Shown: piece after piece, positions 40,311-48,897 of the stretch
Position numbering within the stretch: the first letter of the stretch is position 1
How the letters are laid out: each line of letters opens with the position of its first letter
DNA from: Streptomyces graminofaciens
GTDB taxonomy: Bacteria; Actinomycetota; Actinomycetes; Streptomycetales; Streptomycetaceae
DNA: 64,000 nt
Assembly: GCF_030294945.1 (NCBI RefSeq)
Contig: NZ_AP018448.1
Span: 9,644,501 to 9,708,500 of the forward strand
Direction: 5' to 3'
Program-made: the position numbers and the translations under genes
Notes under the pieces: model-generated
The model's database searches: none
Seen by the model: only the letters and a program-made list of their open reading frames with translations
What the model was told of the DNA's origin: nothing

Positions 40311-42871
40311 GCACTCCCTGCGGCTGATGTCTGACGTGCTGTTGCTGTGGCTCCCGCCTGGACGGTCGGTGCTGTGTTCGGGGTCGCGGTGACGGCTGGT
40401 CGGGGGCCTGCGGCGAGGGCCGCCTCCGGCTTTGTGGCCGCGTCTGTCTCGGGGGCTGCGCCTGCCGCCGGGGCCACGGTCGCGTCGGGCCTCGGCTGTG
40501 CGGTGGTGTCTGCCGCCGGGGCCACGGTGGCGTCCGTTTCGGGGCCTGCGGCCGCATCGCTTTCCTCGGCCACGCCGAGGGCCGCCCGGGCTATCGCGTC
40601 CGAGTCCTCGAGCGTGACCGAGCCGACGCCCGGTCTGATGCCTACCGCTGTCACCCAGCGCACGCCCTCCGTCGGGACGCCGAAGGCGAATCGGTGTGGG
40701 TGTGCGCGGCCTGTCGCGTCCAGCAGCCGGGGTGGGCTGTCGGTCACCGCGAGGCCGCCCGTCTCATGACCGCCCAGGCGGTAGGGGCCGCACCGGTCGG
40801 CGGTGAACAGCCCGCGCAGCAGCGGATCGGTGCTGCGCCGCAGGTCGACGGCGGGCAGCCGCGCCTCGATCAGGGTGCCGACCAGCACCGGAGGCTCGGC
40901 CGACGGCTCGGCGTCCACCAGGAAACCGCCCTCGCGCTCCGCAGGCCGTACCCGCATGCCCGGGCCGACGATGTGCAGCACCTCGGCCTCGATCAGTGCG
41001 ATCAGCTGCTCGATCCGGAAGGCGGGCGGGCCGATCGAGGTGTACGCGTTCAGCGGGGTGTACCAGCCGTCCAGGTCGGCGCGGTACGACTCGCCGGAGA
41101 CACCGCCGTGGTCGACGACCAGCCGTATCTCGTTGCGCAGATCCCGCAGGGCGTCCAGCGCGGCCTTCAGCGGCCCGTTCATATTGCCGAGCCGGGCCTC
41201 GACGACGTCCTGCCGCAGATACGTCAGGAGCCAGCGCCGGAAGTCTTCCCGGTCGGTGAAGACCCGGTCGCCGTACGGTCGTTCGATCCGCTGCCAGTCC
41301 CAGCGGTCGGCGGGTGGCACGGCGTAGCGGTCGAGGAGGGCCGGCTCCGGGGCGGACGGCTCTCCGGCGGCGCACGAGCGTATGAAATCCTCGGCGGCCG
41401 CAGGGCCTTGTGCGGCCCGGATCCATGCCTCGTAGTAGACGGTCCGGACCTCCCGGTCGATCAGGGGCCAGAGGTCGGCGCGGAAGTCGACGGGGCGTCC
41501 GGCGTCCACCCGGCGCCGAAAACCCGCTATGACCTCGGGAGTGAGGAAGCGCGGGTCGTGGCGGCCGAGCGCGCCCTTCTCGTTCTCCCCGCGGGCGTGG
41601 TACGGCACCCCGCGCCGTGAACCGGCGTACAGCACCGGCTCGTTGCCGCTCGGCAGGTACACCAGGCCCGACTGGCCCTCCTTGAACGTGCCGCCGCGGC
41701 CCTCGGTGAGCAGGGCCACGTAGTCGAAGAAGTTCAGGCCCAGGCCGCGCAGCGCGACCGGTGTGCCCGGCGCGATCGTGCTCAGGTCGGTGTCGGCCGG
41801 GTTGGCGGGCTCCACGTAGGCCAGGCCGTCGTGCCGGTCGGCGAAGGCGCGCAGCTCCCGCTCCTGTGGGGTCGGGGTCACGTCTCCGTGGCCGAGGGCC
41901 AGCACCACGGCGTCCATGCCGGACAGCCGGCGGCCGTCCCGCAGCGTCACCGTCTGGCGGCCGTCCGGGGTGTCGTCCAGCGCCACCGCGGTCGCCCGGT
42001 GCACGCGGACCGTGACGTCGTGGTCGGGCGCGGTGTCTAAGAGGTGGCGGAAGACCCACTCCAGGTAGTGGCCGTGGAACGAACGGGTCGGGTACGTGTC
42101 GGGGCCGAGCCGTCGCGCCTCCTCCCGGACCCGGGCCGGGTAGGCGTCGGCGGCCCCGCCGAGTGTGCGGGACCATTCGTACAGGCTGGGGCCGGGCACG
42201 GACGGCCCCGCGCAGTCGACGCTGTCGTCGGTGAACAGCGTCACCTGGGAGGCGACCGTGTTCATCAGCAACTCGACCGGCTGGTCGGTGCGCCACACCG
42301 CGCCCGCGCCGGGCGGGTACGGGTCGACGAGATGGACCACGACCGGCCGCGCGATCCCGTCGGCGTTCGCACAGATCCGTTCCAGGACGGAGAGGCCGCG
42401 CGGACCGGCGCCGATCACGCAGACGACGAGGGGGGCGTCGGGGCTTGTCCCGCGTGAGGCTGGGGGGCCGTCGGGTCTCGTCTCCCGCACGGCGTGGTCG
42501 CCGTCGGAACCGGCCGCCTTCGGGGGCGGAGTCCCCTCGGGCCGTGCCGGGCCGGTGGGCGCACTGCCTTCGGGCCCTGCCGTGTGCGTGGGCCGGCCGT
42601 CCACGGGCCTCGCCGCACTCGCGGTCGGGCCGCCCAGGGGCCCGGTCGCACTCGGCGCCGGGCCGTCCACGGGCTCAGCCGCACTCTCCGCCGGGCCCCT
42701 CACAGGCCCGGCCGCGCCGGCCGCCGGGCCGCCCTCAAACCCTCCCGTGCTCGCGGTCGACCCACCCTCGGACCTGGCCGCGCTCGTCTCGAACGTGGCC
42801 GCGCCCGTCGCCGGGCCACCACGCCCCACCCCCGCCGCACTCCTCGCGACCCCGTCGCCGGACCCTGTCAC
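40307..42871 (-). CDS. FAD-dependent aspartate N-oxygenase-like protein (CreE type)
   Basis: 854 aa from GTG 42871, which overlaps the SDR stop (GTGA). The core (about 148-760) is an FAD/NAD(P)-binding protein: VCVIGAGPRGLSVLERI (GxGxxG at 154-159), HLVDPYPPGAGAVWRTDQ, ALGHGD, GLGLNFFDYVALLTEGRGG, VGIRPGVG. CreE enzymes oxidise L-aspartate to nitrosuccinate, the substrate of the lyase next door. Residues 1-146 and roughly the last 90 are Ala/Gly/Pro/Thr-rich low-complexity sequence that I do not expect in CreE; the true start could be internal (for example GTG codon 128). The assignment rests on the CreE-CreD pair. Confidence 0.8.
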   Translation of the reverse strand: MTGSGDGVARSAAGVGRGGPATGAATFETSAARSEGGSTASTGGFEGGPAAGAAGPVRGPAESAAEPVDGPAPSATGPLGGPTASAARPVDGRPTHTAGPEGSAPTGPARPEGTPPPKAAGSDGDHAVRETRPDGPPASRGTSPDAPLVVCVIGAGPRGLSVLERICANADGIARPVVVHLVDPYPPGAGAVWRTDQPVELLMNTVASQVTLFTDDSVDCAGPSVPGPSLYEWSRTLGGAADAYPARVREEARRLGPDTYPTRSFHGHYLEWVFRHLLDTAPDHDVTVRVHRATAVALDDTPDGRQTVTLRDGRRLSGMDAVVLALGHGDVTPTPQERELRAFADRHDGLAYVEPANPADTDLSTIAPGTPVALRGLGLNFFDYVALLTEGRGGTFKEGQSGLVYLPSGNEPVLYAGSRRGVPYHARGENEKGALGRHDPRFLTPEVIAGFRRRVDAGRPVDFRADLWPLIDREVRTVYYEAWIRAAQGPAAAEDFIRSCAAGEPSAPEPALLDRYAVPPADRWDWQRIERPYGDRVFTDREDFRRWLLTYLRQDVVEARLGNMNGPLKAALDALRDLRNEIRLVVDHGGVSGESYRADLDGWYTPLNAYTSIGPPAFRIEQLIALIEAEVLHIVGPGMRVRPAEREGGFLVDAEPSAEPPVLVGTLIEARLPAVDLRRSTDPLLRGLFTADRCGPYRLGGHETGGLAVTDSPPRLLDATGRAHPHRFAFGVPTEGVRWVTAVGIRPGVGSVTLEDSDAIARAALGVAEESDAAAGPETDATVAPAADTTAQPRPDATVAPAAGAAPETDAATKPEAALAAGPRPAVTATPNTAPTVQAGATATARQTSAAGSA

Positions 42872-43791
42872 TCCTGGCCCAGCCCGTCTCGCCAGCTCGG
42901 TCGCGTCGGCTTCCAGGGCAGCGCCGTACGGGCCCGGTCGTTGGCCGCGCCGTGGGCCGCCGTGAGCTGGTGGGCCATGAACCAGCCGAGCAGTCGGGGG
43001 GCCAGGGCCGCCGGGATCGTACGGGGGGAGGGGGCGGCCAGGACGCGGGCGAGGTGGGGCAGCCACTGGGCGGCCGGGGCCGGGTCGTCGTCCGTCACAT
43101 GGAAGATCCCGGTCGCCTCCGACTCGACGGCCGTCACCGCCGCGCCCACCGCGTCCTCGACGTGCAGGAACGACATGATCCCGGAGCCGCCGCCGGGCAG
43201 CGGCAGCCGTCCGGCGAGGACCGACTGGGCCGTACCGCCGCCGGTACGGGCGTACGCCGTGCCGGGGCCGTACAGCGTGCCGTACCGCAGCACCACGCCC
43301 GCGAGGCCGCTGCCCGTGACCTGGCGTTCCAGCTCGGCGACGGCTCGTACCGTCGAGGACCAGCCGGCGTCGGGGGCGTCCACGTACAGGGGCGCGTCCT
43401 CGTCGAGGACCGGATCCCCGGCCGGGGCGGCGGCGAAGGCGATGGACTGGGCGACCAGGCGTCGGGCGCCGGCCGCGCGGGCCGCCTCCACCAGATGGGC
43501 GGTGCCCTCGGTGCGCAGCCGCGCGGTCAGCGCGAACGCGCCCGGCGGATCGTCGCGAAGCAGCCGCAGCGCCGACATCTGGTGGACGACCACCTCGGGC
43601 CGGGCCGCCGCCACCGCCGACAGCAGGGCCTCGCGGTCGAGGGCGTCGGCGACCACCACCTCGTCCGCCTCCGGGGCCCGGGCCCGCGACCCCGGACGTA
43701 CCAGCGCGCTCACCTGATGGCCCCGCGCCCGCAGCGCACCCACCAGCGGATGGCCGACCACTCCCGTGGCACCGGCGACAAGAATGCGCAT
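42868..43791 (-). CDS. NAD(P)-dependent SDR/epimerase-type oxidoreductase
   Basis: 307 aa with an extended-SDR Rossmann start (ILVAGATGVVGHPLV), ADALDREALL and LRYGTLYGPG. The usual catalytic YxxxK is not obvious, so it may be an atypical SDR working as a reductase instead of an epimerase. In avenalumic acid biosynthesis, as I recall, an NAD(P)H-dependent oxidoreductase replaces the diazo group by hydride; this gene could play that part. It begins 3 bp after the 183-aa protein's stop. Confidence 0.8.
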   Translation of the reverse strand: MRILVAGATGVVGHPLVGALRARGHQVSALVRPGSRARAPEADEVVVADALDREALLSAVAAARPEVVVHQMSALRLLRDDPPGAFALTARLRTEGTAHLVEAARAAGARRLVAQSIAFAAAPAGDPVLDEDAPLYVDAPDAGWSSTVRAVAELERQVTGSGLAGVVLRYGTLYGPGTAYARTGGGTAQSVLAGRLPLPGGGSGIMSFLHVEDAVGAAVTAVESEATGIFHVTDDDPAPAAQWLPHLARVLAAPSPRTIPAALAPRLLGWFMAHQLTAAHGAANDRARTALPWKPTRPSWRDGLGQE

Positions 43792-43794
43792 GCC

Positions 43795-44346
43795 TCAGCC
43801 CTCCCCGCCCGCGGCGACCGGCGTCGCGACCCGCATCAGCAGCCGGCACGCCTTGTCGCCGTCGCGCAGACAGCTCTCGGCCCTGTTCTCCGTGAGGGTC
43901 ACGCCGAGGCCCTCGGACCAGCCCGCGTGGATGTCGGTGCACGGGCAGCGGTAGCCGTCCAGCGAACCGGCCATCCGGACCATGGTGATCGCGAAGTTCC
44001 GCTTGAGTGTGAGCACGATCAGGTCGTCGTCCTCGACCTCGGTGGCGGCGTTGCGCAGCTCCGGCGGGAACATCCGGTCGCCGCAGTCGTCGTAGCGGCG
44101 GCGCAGCTCCTCCAGGTCCTTGCGGGTGTCGCCGGTGTCGGGGAGCGGACCGGCGAGACGGCCGACGCGCTGGCCGACGTGCAGGGCGACCTTGCGCAGC
44201 GCCTCGGCGTTGATCTCGTTCGCGACCTCCTGCCCGAACCGCGCGGCCACCCCCTGGTACCAGTTGGCGTCGTGCTGCCACCACAGCCGGTACGCCTCAC
44301 CGGCCCGGGCGCGGTGGTTGACCCCGTCGCCTGTGCTTGTGCTCAT
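43795..44346 (-). CDS. Small Cys-containing conserved protein (ATC-hydrolase/DUF6125-like)
   Basis: 183 aa, no membrane segment. N-terminal half: AYRLWWQHDANWYQGVAARF then GQEVANEINAEALRKVALHV, which reminds me of the DUF6125/ATC-hydrolase-like family (function mostly unknown). C-terminal half: YRCPCTDIHAGWSEGLGVTL and AESCLRDGDKACRLLM, with four cysteines that could bind a metal. ATG 44346 overlaps the ligase stop (ATGA) and its stop is 3 bp from the SDR gene, so it belongs to the pathway. Its role is not known; it may help diazotisation or a chain-processing step. Confidence 0.55.
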   Translation of the reverse strand: MSTSTGDGVNHRARAGEAYRLWWQHDANWYQGVAARFGQEVANEINAEALRKVALHVGQRVGRLAGPLPDTGDTRKDLEELRRRYDDCGDRMFPPELRNAATEVEDDDLIVLTLKRNFAITMVRMAGSLDGYRCPCTDIHAGWSEGLGVTLTENRAESCLRDGDKACRLLMRVATPVAAGGEG

Positions 44347-46058
44347 GCGTGCTGCTCCTTGGCGGCGAACCTGTCGCGCATCACTCGTTTGAGGACCTTG
44401 CCGGTGGCGCCCTTGGCCACGTCGTCCGGCTTCATCCGCAGGGCCCGGTCCACCGGCGGGAACCCGGCGGCCGTCAGCACCGCGTTGACGCGCCCGGTCC
44501 ACTCCTCGTCGCCGACGGCACCGACGGCACCGACGGCACCGGCCGCACCGTCCGCACCGTCCGCGCCGTCCGCGCCGTCTTCGTCGGGTAGCTGGAGCAG
44601 CGCGTACGCCTCGGCCTCCCCGTCGCCGTCCCAGTCGGCCCGTACGCCGTCCGGGGCGACCCCGACGACCGTGCAGTCGGCCAGTTCGGGCAGTTCGGCC
44701 AGCAGGAGTTCCTCGGTGCGGGTGGAGAAGAGGATGCCGTGGCGGGTGCGGATGGCGTCCGGGGCCCGGTCCAGGTGGTAGAAGTTGCCTTCCTCGTCCT
44801 GGTGGGCGAGGTCGCCGGTGAGCCAGTAGCCGCCGAGCCTCATCCGGTTCCAGGTCAGCGAGTCGTTCCAGTAACCCGGCGTCAGCGTGGGCGACTTGAA
44901 GCCGAGGCGGCCGATCTCGCCGGGCGGCAGCGGGGTGCCGTCCTCCGCGAGCACGGCGGCCTCGGCGAAGCTGATCGGCTTGCCGATGCAGCGCGAGTAC
45001 GCCGAGGTGTCCTTGGTGTGCCGGTTGTGGAAGACGGAGTAGCCGGCCTCCGAGGAGCCCAGCCCGTCCACGAAGACCGAGCCCTCGACCCGTGTACGGC
45101 TGAGGTCCCGGCGGATCTCGACATGGCTCCCGTGCTGGACGAGCGCCCGGATGTGCGCCTCGTGCGCCGCGTCCCCGGTGTTGAACCACACCTGCACGCT
45201 GGACAGATCACGGGCGCCCAGCTCCTCGGCCGCCATCTCGCCGAAGGTCCCGGCGAAGGCCAGCACGGTCGTCGGCCGGAACTCCTCGATGCCGTCCAGC
45301 ACATCGGTGCCGCGTTGGCTGGACAGCAGCTTGATGTCGGTGCGCAGCAGCAGGCAGTACAGCAGCGTCGCCACCATCGCGTTGTGCGCGCCCGGCAGCC
45401 CGACCAGCGTGCGCTCCATATCGGTGCCGGTGGAGTAGCGCAGCCGGTGCAGCTGCGCGTACATCAGCGTCCGGTGGGTGTGCGGCACCCCCTTGGGCAT
45501 GCCGGTGGTGCCGGAGGAGTGCGAGATGAGCACCGGGTCGGTGGGGTCGTGCCGGTACGGGTACGTCGGCGGGAGCAGCTCGCGGTGCTCCGGCCGGATG
45601 TCGGCGGCCGTCACGCAGAAGCCGAGCCCGGAGTCCGCGAGCACCTTGTGGTGGACAGCGTCCGTGAACGCGCCGACCGCGCCCTGCCGGCGCACGTACT
45701 CCCGGGCGGTCTCCGGGGAGAGGTTGCCGTTGACGAACGACGGGATCGCGCCGAGGGACGTCAGCGCCAGGAAGTTCACCGCGAACTCGGCGCTGGAGAA
45801 GGAGTGCACGGCCACGGGGTCGCGCGGGCGCACGCCCTGCTGCGCGTACCAACCCGCGTACGTCTCGACCACCTCGTACAGCTGCCCGAGCGTCAGCACC
45901 TCGGGGTGGCTGCCGTCCGGGGCCCGCCAGGTGCCGTCCGCGCGCAGTACGGGCTCGTCGAGCGGGCGGTCGTACGCCTTGAGGCGGGCCAGGACGTTGC
46001 CGGCGCCGAGTTCGGTGTCGGAGCAGATCCGCGCCCGCTCCTGCCTACTGATGAGCAT
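44343..46058 (-). CDS. AMP-dependent acyl-CoA/ACP ligase-like protein (possible diazotising enzyme)
   Basis: 571 aa of the ANL superfamily. Nucleotide motif ISHSSGTTGMPKG, then DGLGSSEAGYS, YWLTGDLAHQDEEGNFYHLD and C-terminal lysine region KGATGKVLKRVM. The cluster has two such ligases. One (48898-50328) is enough to load a starter on an ACP; this larger one could be the CreM-like enzyme that uses ATP to activate nitrite for diazotisation, as in cremeomycin and avenalumic acid pathways. That is an inference. A short run of Asp-Gly-Ala and Gly-Ala-Val repeats sits near residues 515-540. ATG 46058 overlaps the previous gene by 14 bp. Confidence 0.8.
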   Translation of the reverse strand: MLISRQERARICSDTELGAGNVLARLKAYDRPLDEPVLRADGTWRAPDGSHPEVLTLGQLYEVVETYAGWYAQQGVRPRDPVAVHSFSSAEFAVNFLALTSLGAIPSFVNGNLSPETAREYVRRQGAVGAFTDAVHHKVLADSGLGFCVTAADIRPEHRELLPPTYPYRHDPTDPVLISHSSGTTGMPKGVPHTHRTLMYAQLHRLRYSTGTDMERTLVGLPGAHNAMVATLLYCLLLRTDIKLLSSQRGTDVLDGIEEFRPTTVLAFAGTFGEMAAEELGARDLSSVQVWFNTGDAAHEAHIRALVQHGSHVEIRRDLSRTRVEGSVFVDGLGSSEAGYSVFHNRHTKDTSAYSRCIGKPISFAEAAVLAEDGTPLPPGEIGRLGFKSPTLTPGYWNDSLTWNRMRLGGYWLTGDLAHQDEEGNFYHLDRAPDAIRTRHGILFSTRTEELLLAELPELADCTVVGVAPDGVRADWDGDGEAEAYALLQLPDEDGADGADGADGAAGAVGAVGAVGDEEWTGRVNAVLTAAGFPPVDRALRMKPDDVAKGATGKVLKRVMRDRFAAKEQHA

Positions 46059-46851
46059 GGGGTTCGGTCTCGTTTCTTTCGGGGAGCGCGTGCGTGGTGA
46101 GGACGAAGGCGGGGGGCACCGGGATGGGTTCGCCGCCCTCGTCCAGCAGCCGCCGGTGGGCGCTGACCAGGTCGAACAGGCCCTCGACACTGCCCGGGTG
46201 GCGGGCTTCGGCGATCAGGGACGATGCCTCGGCCCTGATCGTGACCGGGGTCTCGGCGCCCGGGCGGCCGAGCAGCACCGCCGCCCCCAGAGCCGCCGAC
46301 TCGGGGAGGTCCGGGACCGGGCGGCCGCCGTCCGCGACGAGGTCCCGGTACGCGGCGGCCAGCCGTTCGCCGCCGCCCAGTTCCACGCCCACGACCAGGA
46401 CGCGGTCCAGCTCCGGGTCCTCCAGGAGCAGATCCGCCATGGCCAGCAGTTCCGTCACCGGGTCGTCGAGCGTCGAGAGGCTGAACATCTGCCCGGTGAT
46501 CCCGAACTCGCGACTGGTGTGCCCCAGCACGGAGTTGGCGGTGGCCTGCATGAACAGCAGGGGGTTGTGGACCCGCCCCGACACCACCCGTCGGCTCGCC
46601 AGGTCCGCGGTCGTGGTGTCGCCCATCAGACTGGCCAGCACCACGGCCGTACGGGAGCCGTCACCTGCCCGCTCGGTCAGACAGCGCCGGGCGACCTCGA
46701 AGGCGAGCGGGCTGAACGCCGACTCGACGAAGCCGGGCAGTCGGGGGAGCGCGATGTCGTCGGCGTGGCCGGTGCCATGGGTGGCGGCGGTGGCGGTGAG
46801 GATGCCGAGAGGGGAGCGGAGTACGGCCTTGTTCATGGTCTCGCTCGTCAT
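46045..46851 (-). CDS. Ketosynthase-like protein lacking the active-site Cys (chain-length-factor-like)
   Basis: 268 aa, shorter than a full KS. It resembles the PF13723-type beta-ketoacyl synthase N-terminal-like proteins: LASLMGDTTTADLASRRVV, PLLFMQATANSVLGHTSREF and ITGQMFSLSTLDDPVTELLA. Where a KS has Cys the sequence reads FSLST, so it should not condense. It is likely the partner of the full KS just upstream, as in highly-reducing type II PKS. ATG 46851 overlaps the KS stop (ATGA), typical for KS-CLF pairs. Confidence 0.85.
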   Translation of the reverse strand: MTSETMNKAVLRSPLGILTATAATHGTGHADDIALPRLPGFVESAFSPLAFEVARRCLTERAGDGSRTAVVLASLMGDTTTADLASRRVVSGRVHNPLLFMQATANSVLGHTSREFGITGQMFSLSTLDDPVTELLAMADLLLEDPELDRVLVVGVELGGGERLAAAYRDLVADGGRPVPDLPESAALGAAVLLGRPGAETPVTIRAEASSLIAEARHPGSVEGLFDLVSAHRRLLDEGGEPIPVPPAFVLTTHALPERNETEPHAHQ

Positions 46852-48245
46852 GGCCGCTCCAGCACGAGCGCGGTGTTGGCGCCCCCGAAGGCGGCGTTGA
46901 TGGTGAGGGCGCGGCGCAGATCGGCCTGGCGGGGCCGGTTCGGCACGTAGTCGAGGTCGCATTCGGGGTCGGGCAGGCCGAACCCGGCGGTCGGCGGGAT
47001 CACGCCGTCCGTCAGGGCCAGCAGCGTGATCACGAACTCCACGACGCCCGCGGCCTCCAGGAGGTGGCCGGTGGTGCTCTTGGTGGAGCTGACCGGGATC
47101 GACTCGGCCCGCTCGGGGAACGCGGCCCGCAGGCCCCTGGTCTCGGCGCCGTCGTTGTACTTGGTGCCCGTGCCATGCGCGTTGACGTAACCGAGGGCCG
47201 CCCCTTCCGGGTCCCCGGCGAGCCGCAGCGCCTGGCGTGCCGAGCGGGCCAGACCCACGCCCTCCGGGTGCGGCTGGGCGATGTGGTGGGCGTCGGTGGC
47301 CGCGCCCCAGCCGACCACGCTCGCCAGCGGACGGGCGCCACGCCGCCGGGCGTGCTCGGCGGACTCCAGTACGACGGCCGCGACGCCGTCGCCCAGCAGC
47401 AGCCCGGAACGGTCGGCGCTGAACGGCCGCACCACGCCGTCCTTGGACAGCGCCCGGCCGGAGTCGAACTTGCCGAAGGTCTCCTCCTCCACCAGATAGC
47501 CCCCGGCGCACACCGCCACGTCGATCCGCCCGGAGGAGATCAGCCGGCAGGCGTGGATGATCGCGGCGGCCGAGGCGACGCACGCGTTGGTGAAGGTGAG
47601 GCGGGGGCCGGTCAGCCCGAGGCGGCCGGCCAGCAGTTCGGCGAGGTGGGCGGGGACGGCGTCGGCGAGCCGTTCCACCGGGACGTTCGCGGCCGTGGCG
47701 AGCCGCTCGGCGGCCTCGCCCGCGGTGTGCCGGGCCGCGTCACCGCCGGGATGCCCGGCGGACGCGGCGCCATGGCTCTCGCCGCCCGGGGGCGCGCCGG
47801 GCGGCCCGTCCGCCGGATGGCGATGACGGTCCGCCGCAGCGGTCCCGGAGCCATCCCGAGCCGCTCCGCCCGGCCCACTCCCACTGCCCGGGCCCTCCGA
47901 CGGGGAAGCCGCGCCGCCCCGCCAGTACCGGGTGATGCTCGTGCTGTCCCCGGCGATGCCCAGCAGCACCGCCGCCTCCGTGCCCGAGGGCAGGCCCGCC
48001 ATGTCCAGGGCCTCGGCCCCGCACCCGGCGAGCGCGTGGCGCAGGGCCCAGTCCTCGACCGCGCCGGGGCCGTCCGGGGCCGCGGCCGCCATCGGCGTAC
48101 GGTACGGGCCGGTGTCGAACCTCGTCGTGGGAGCGAAGGCGGGGACGCCCGCGAAGACCCCGCGCCGCAGGGCCTCGGCACCCGTGCCGAACGCGGTGCG
48201 CACGCCGAAGCCGGTCACCGTGACCTCACCGGTCAACGCGCTCAC
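46848..48245 (-). CDS. Beta-ketoacyl-ACP synthase (KS-alpha)
   Basis: 465 aa from GTG 48245. Catalytic Cys222 (FTNACVASAAAI), His357 (NAHGTGTKYND) and His394 (STTGHLLEAAG) are all in place; GLLLGDGVAAVVLE is present. A Gly/Pro/Ala/His-rich insertion of about 65 residues (110-177, bases 47715-47918) interrupts the N-terminal half and is not part of the fold. It probably extends an aminohydroxybenzoyl-ACP by one or more malonyl units together with the CLF-like partner. The start overlaps the ACP stop by 20 bp. Confidence 0.92.
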   Translation of the reverse strand: MSALTGEVTVTGFGVRTAFGTGAEALRRGVFAGVPAFAPTTRFDTGPYRTPMAAAAPDGPGAVEDWALRHALAGCGAEALDMAGLPSGTEAAVLLGIAGDSTSITRYWRGGAASPSEGPGSGSGPGGAARDGSGTAAADRHRHPADGPPGAPPGGESHGAASAGHPGGDAARHTAGEAAERLATAANVPVERLADAVPAHLAELLAGRLGLTGPRLTFTNACVASAAAIIHACRLISSGRIDVAVCAGGYLVEEETFGKFDSGRALSKDGVVRPFSADRSGLLLGDGVAAVVLESAEHARRRGARPLASVVGWGAATDAHHIAQPHPEGVGLARSARQALRLAGDPEGAALGYVNAHGTGTKYNDGAETRGLRAAFPERAESIPVSSTKSTTGHLLEAAGVVEFVITLLALTDGVIPPTAGFGLPDPECDLDYVPNRPRQADLRRALTINAAFGGANTALVLERP

Positions 48246-48522
48246 CGCCCTCCGCCTGGTCCGCCGCCTGCGCGGCCCGCAGGAACTCGGTGAGGCTCCG
48301 GAGCGACGTCAGCCGGTCGATGTCCTCGTCGCCGGGTTCCACCACCAGCCCGTACCGCTCCTCCACCACATGCAGCAGCCACACCAACCCCAGGGAGTCC
48401 AGGACCAGTTCGGCGTCCTCGCCGAGGTCCTCGGGGACACCGGGGAAGATCTTGCGGTCCGACAGCAGGTCCCGGACGGTGTCGGTGGTGATGACGGACA
48501 GTGCGGAGGCCTCCGCGCTCAT
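48226..48522 (-). CDS. Acyl carrier protein (second)
   Basis: 98 aa. The phosphopantetheine site is Ser43 in LVLDSLGLVWLLHV. Acidic helix II and VVEERYGLVVEP are typical of type II PKS carrier proteins. ATG 48522 overlaps the first ACP gene (ATGA). With two carriers, one may hold the starter and the other malonyl, or they may serve different steps. Confidence 0.88.
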   Translation of the reverse strand: MSAEASALSVITTDTVRDLLSDRKIFPGVPEDLGEDAELVLDSLGLVWLLHVVEERYGLVVEPGDEDIDRLTSLRSLTEFLRAAQAADQAEGGERVDR

Positions 48523-48794
48523 GCCTTCGCACCGCGTCGGACGACCTCGGCGACGAGCCCGCCGAGGGTCAGGGAGGCCAGCGGCTCGATGTCGGTGTCC
48601 GGGATCTCCACACCGAACCGCGACTCCAGCCGCAGGGTGAGCTCGATCAGGCTCAGCGAGTCCACCTCGAGCCCGCCGACGGTCACCGGGCTGTCGTCCG
48701 TGATGCCGTCGCGGCTCGTCAGGATGTTCATCTCGTCGATGACCGCGCTCAGGACGAAGTCGCGGATCTCGTCTTCCAAGGTCGACGTGCTCAT
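48519..48794 (-). CDS. Acyl carrier protein (first)
   Basis: 91 aa from ATG 48794. Ser46 in LEVDSLSLIELTLRLESRFG is the attachment site. The ATG at 48803 (three codons earlier) is less likely because GGAG touches it; the second ATG sits 9 bases after GGAG. Overlaps the second ACP by 4 bp. Confidence 0.88.
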   Translation of the reverse strand: MSTSTLEDEIRDFVLSAVIDEMNILTSRDGITDDSPVTVGGLEVDSLSLIELTLRLESRFGVEIPDTDIEPLASLTLGGLVAEVVRRGAKA

Positions 48795-48814
48795 GCTCAA
48801 CATCTCCAGAAGAA

Positions 48815-48880
48815 AGGACGTGCGAAAGAAGGAAGAGAAGAAGGAAGAAGGGAGGACGTGCGAAAGAGGACGCGCGAAGG
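48815..48880. repeat. GA-rich gap with three 14-bp repeats
   Basis: AGGACGTGCGAAAG occurs at 48815-48828 and 48853-48866, and AGGACGCGCGAAGG at 48867-48880, within a nearly all-purine tract on the plus strand. This is the only sizeable non-coding gap (about 100 bp) in the first half of the operon, between the ligase and the first ACP. Confidence 0.7.
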
Positions 48881-48897
48881 GGAGGTGCCCGGAGCCC

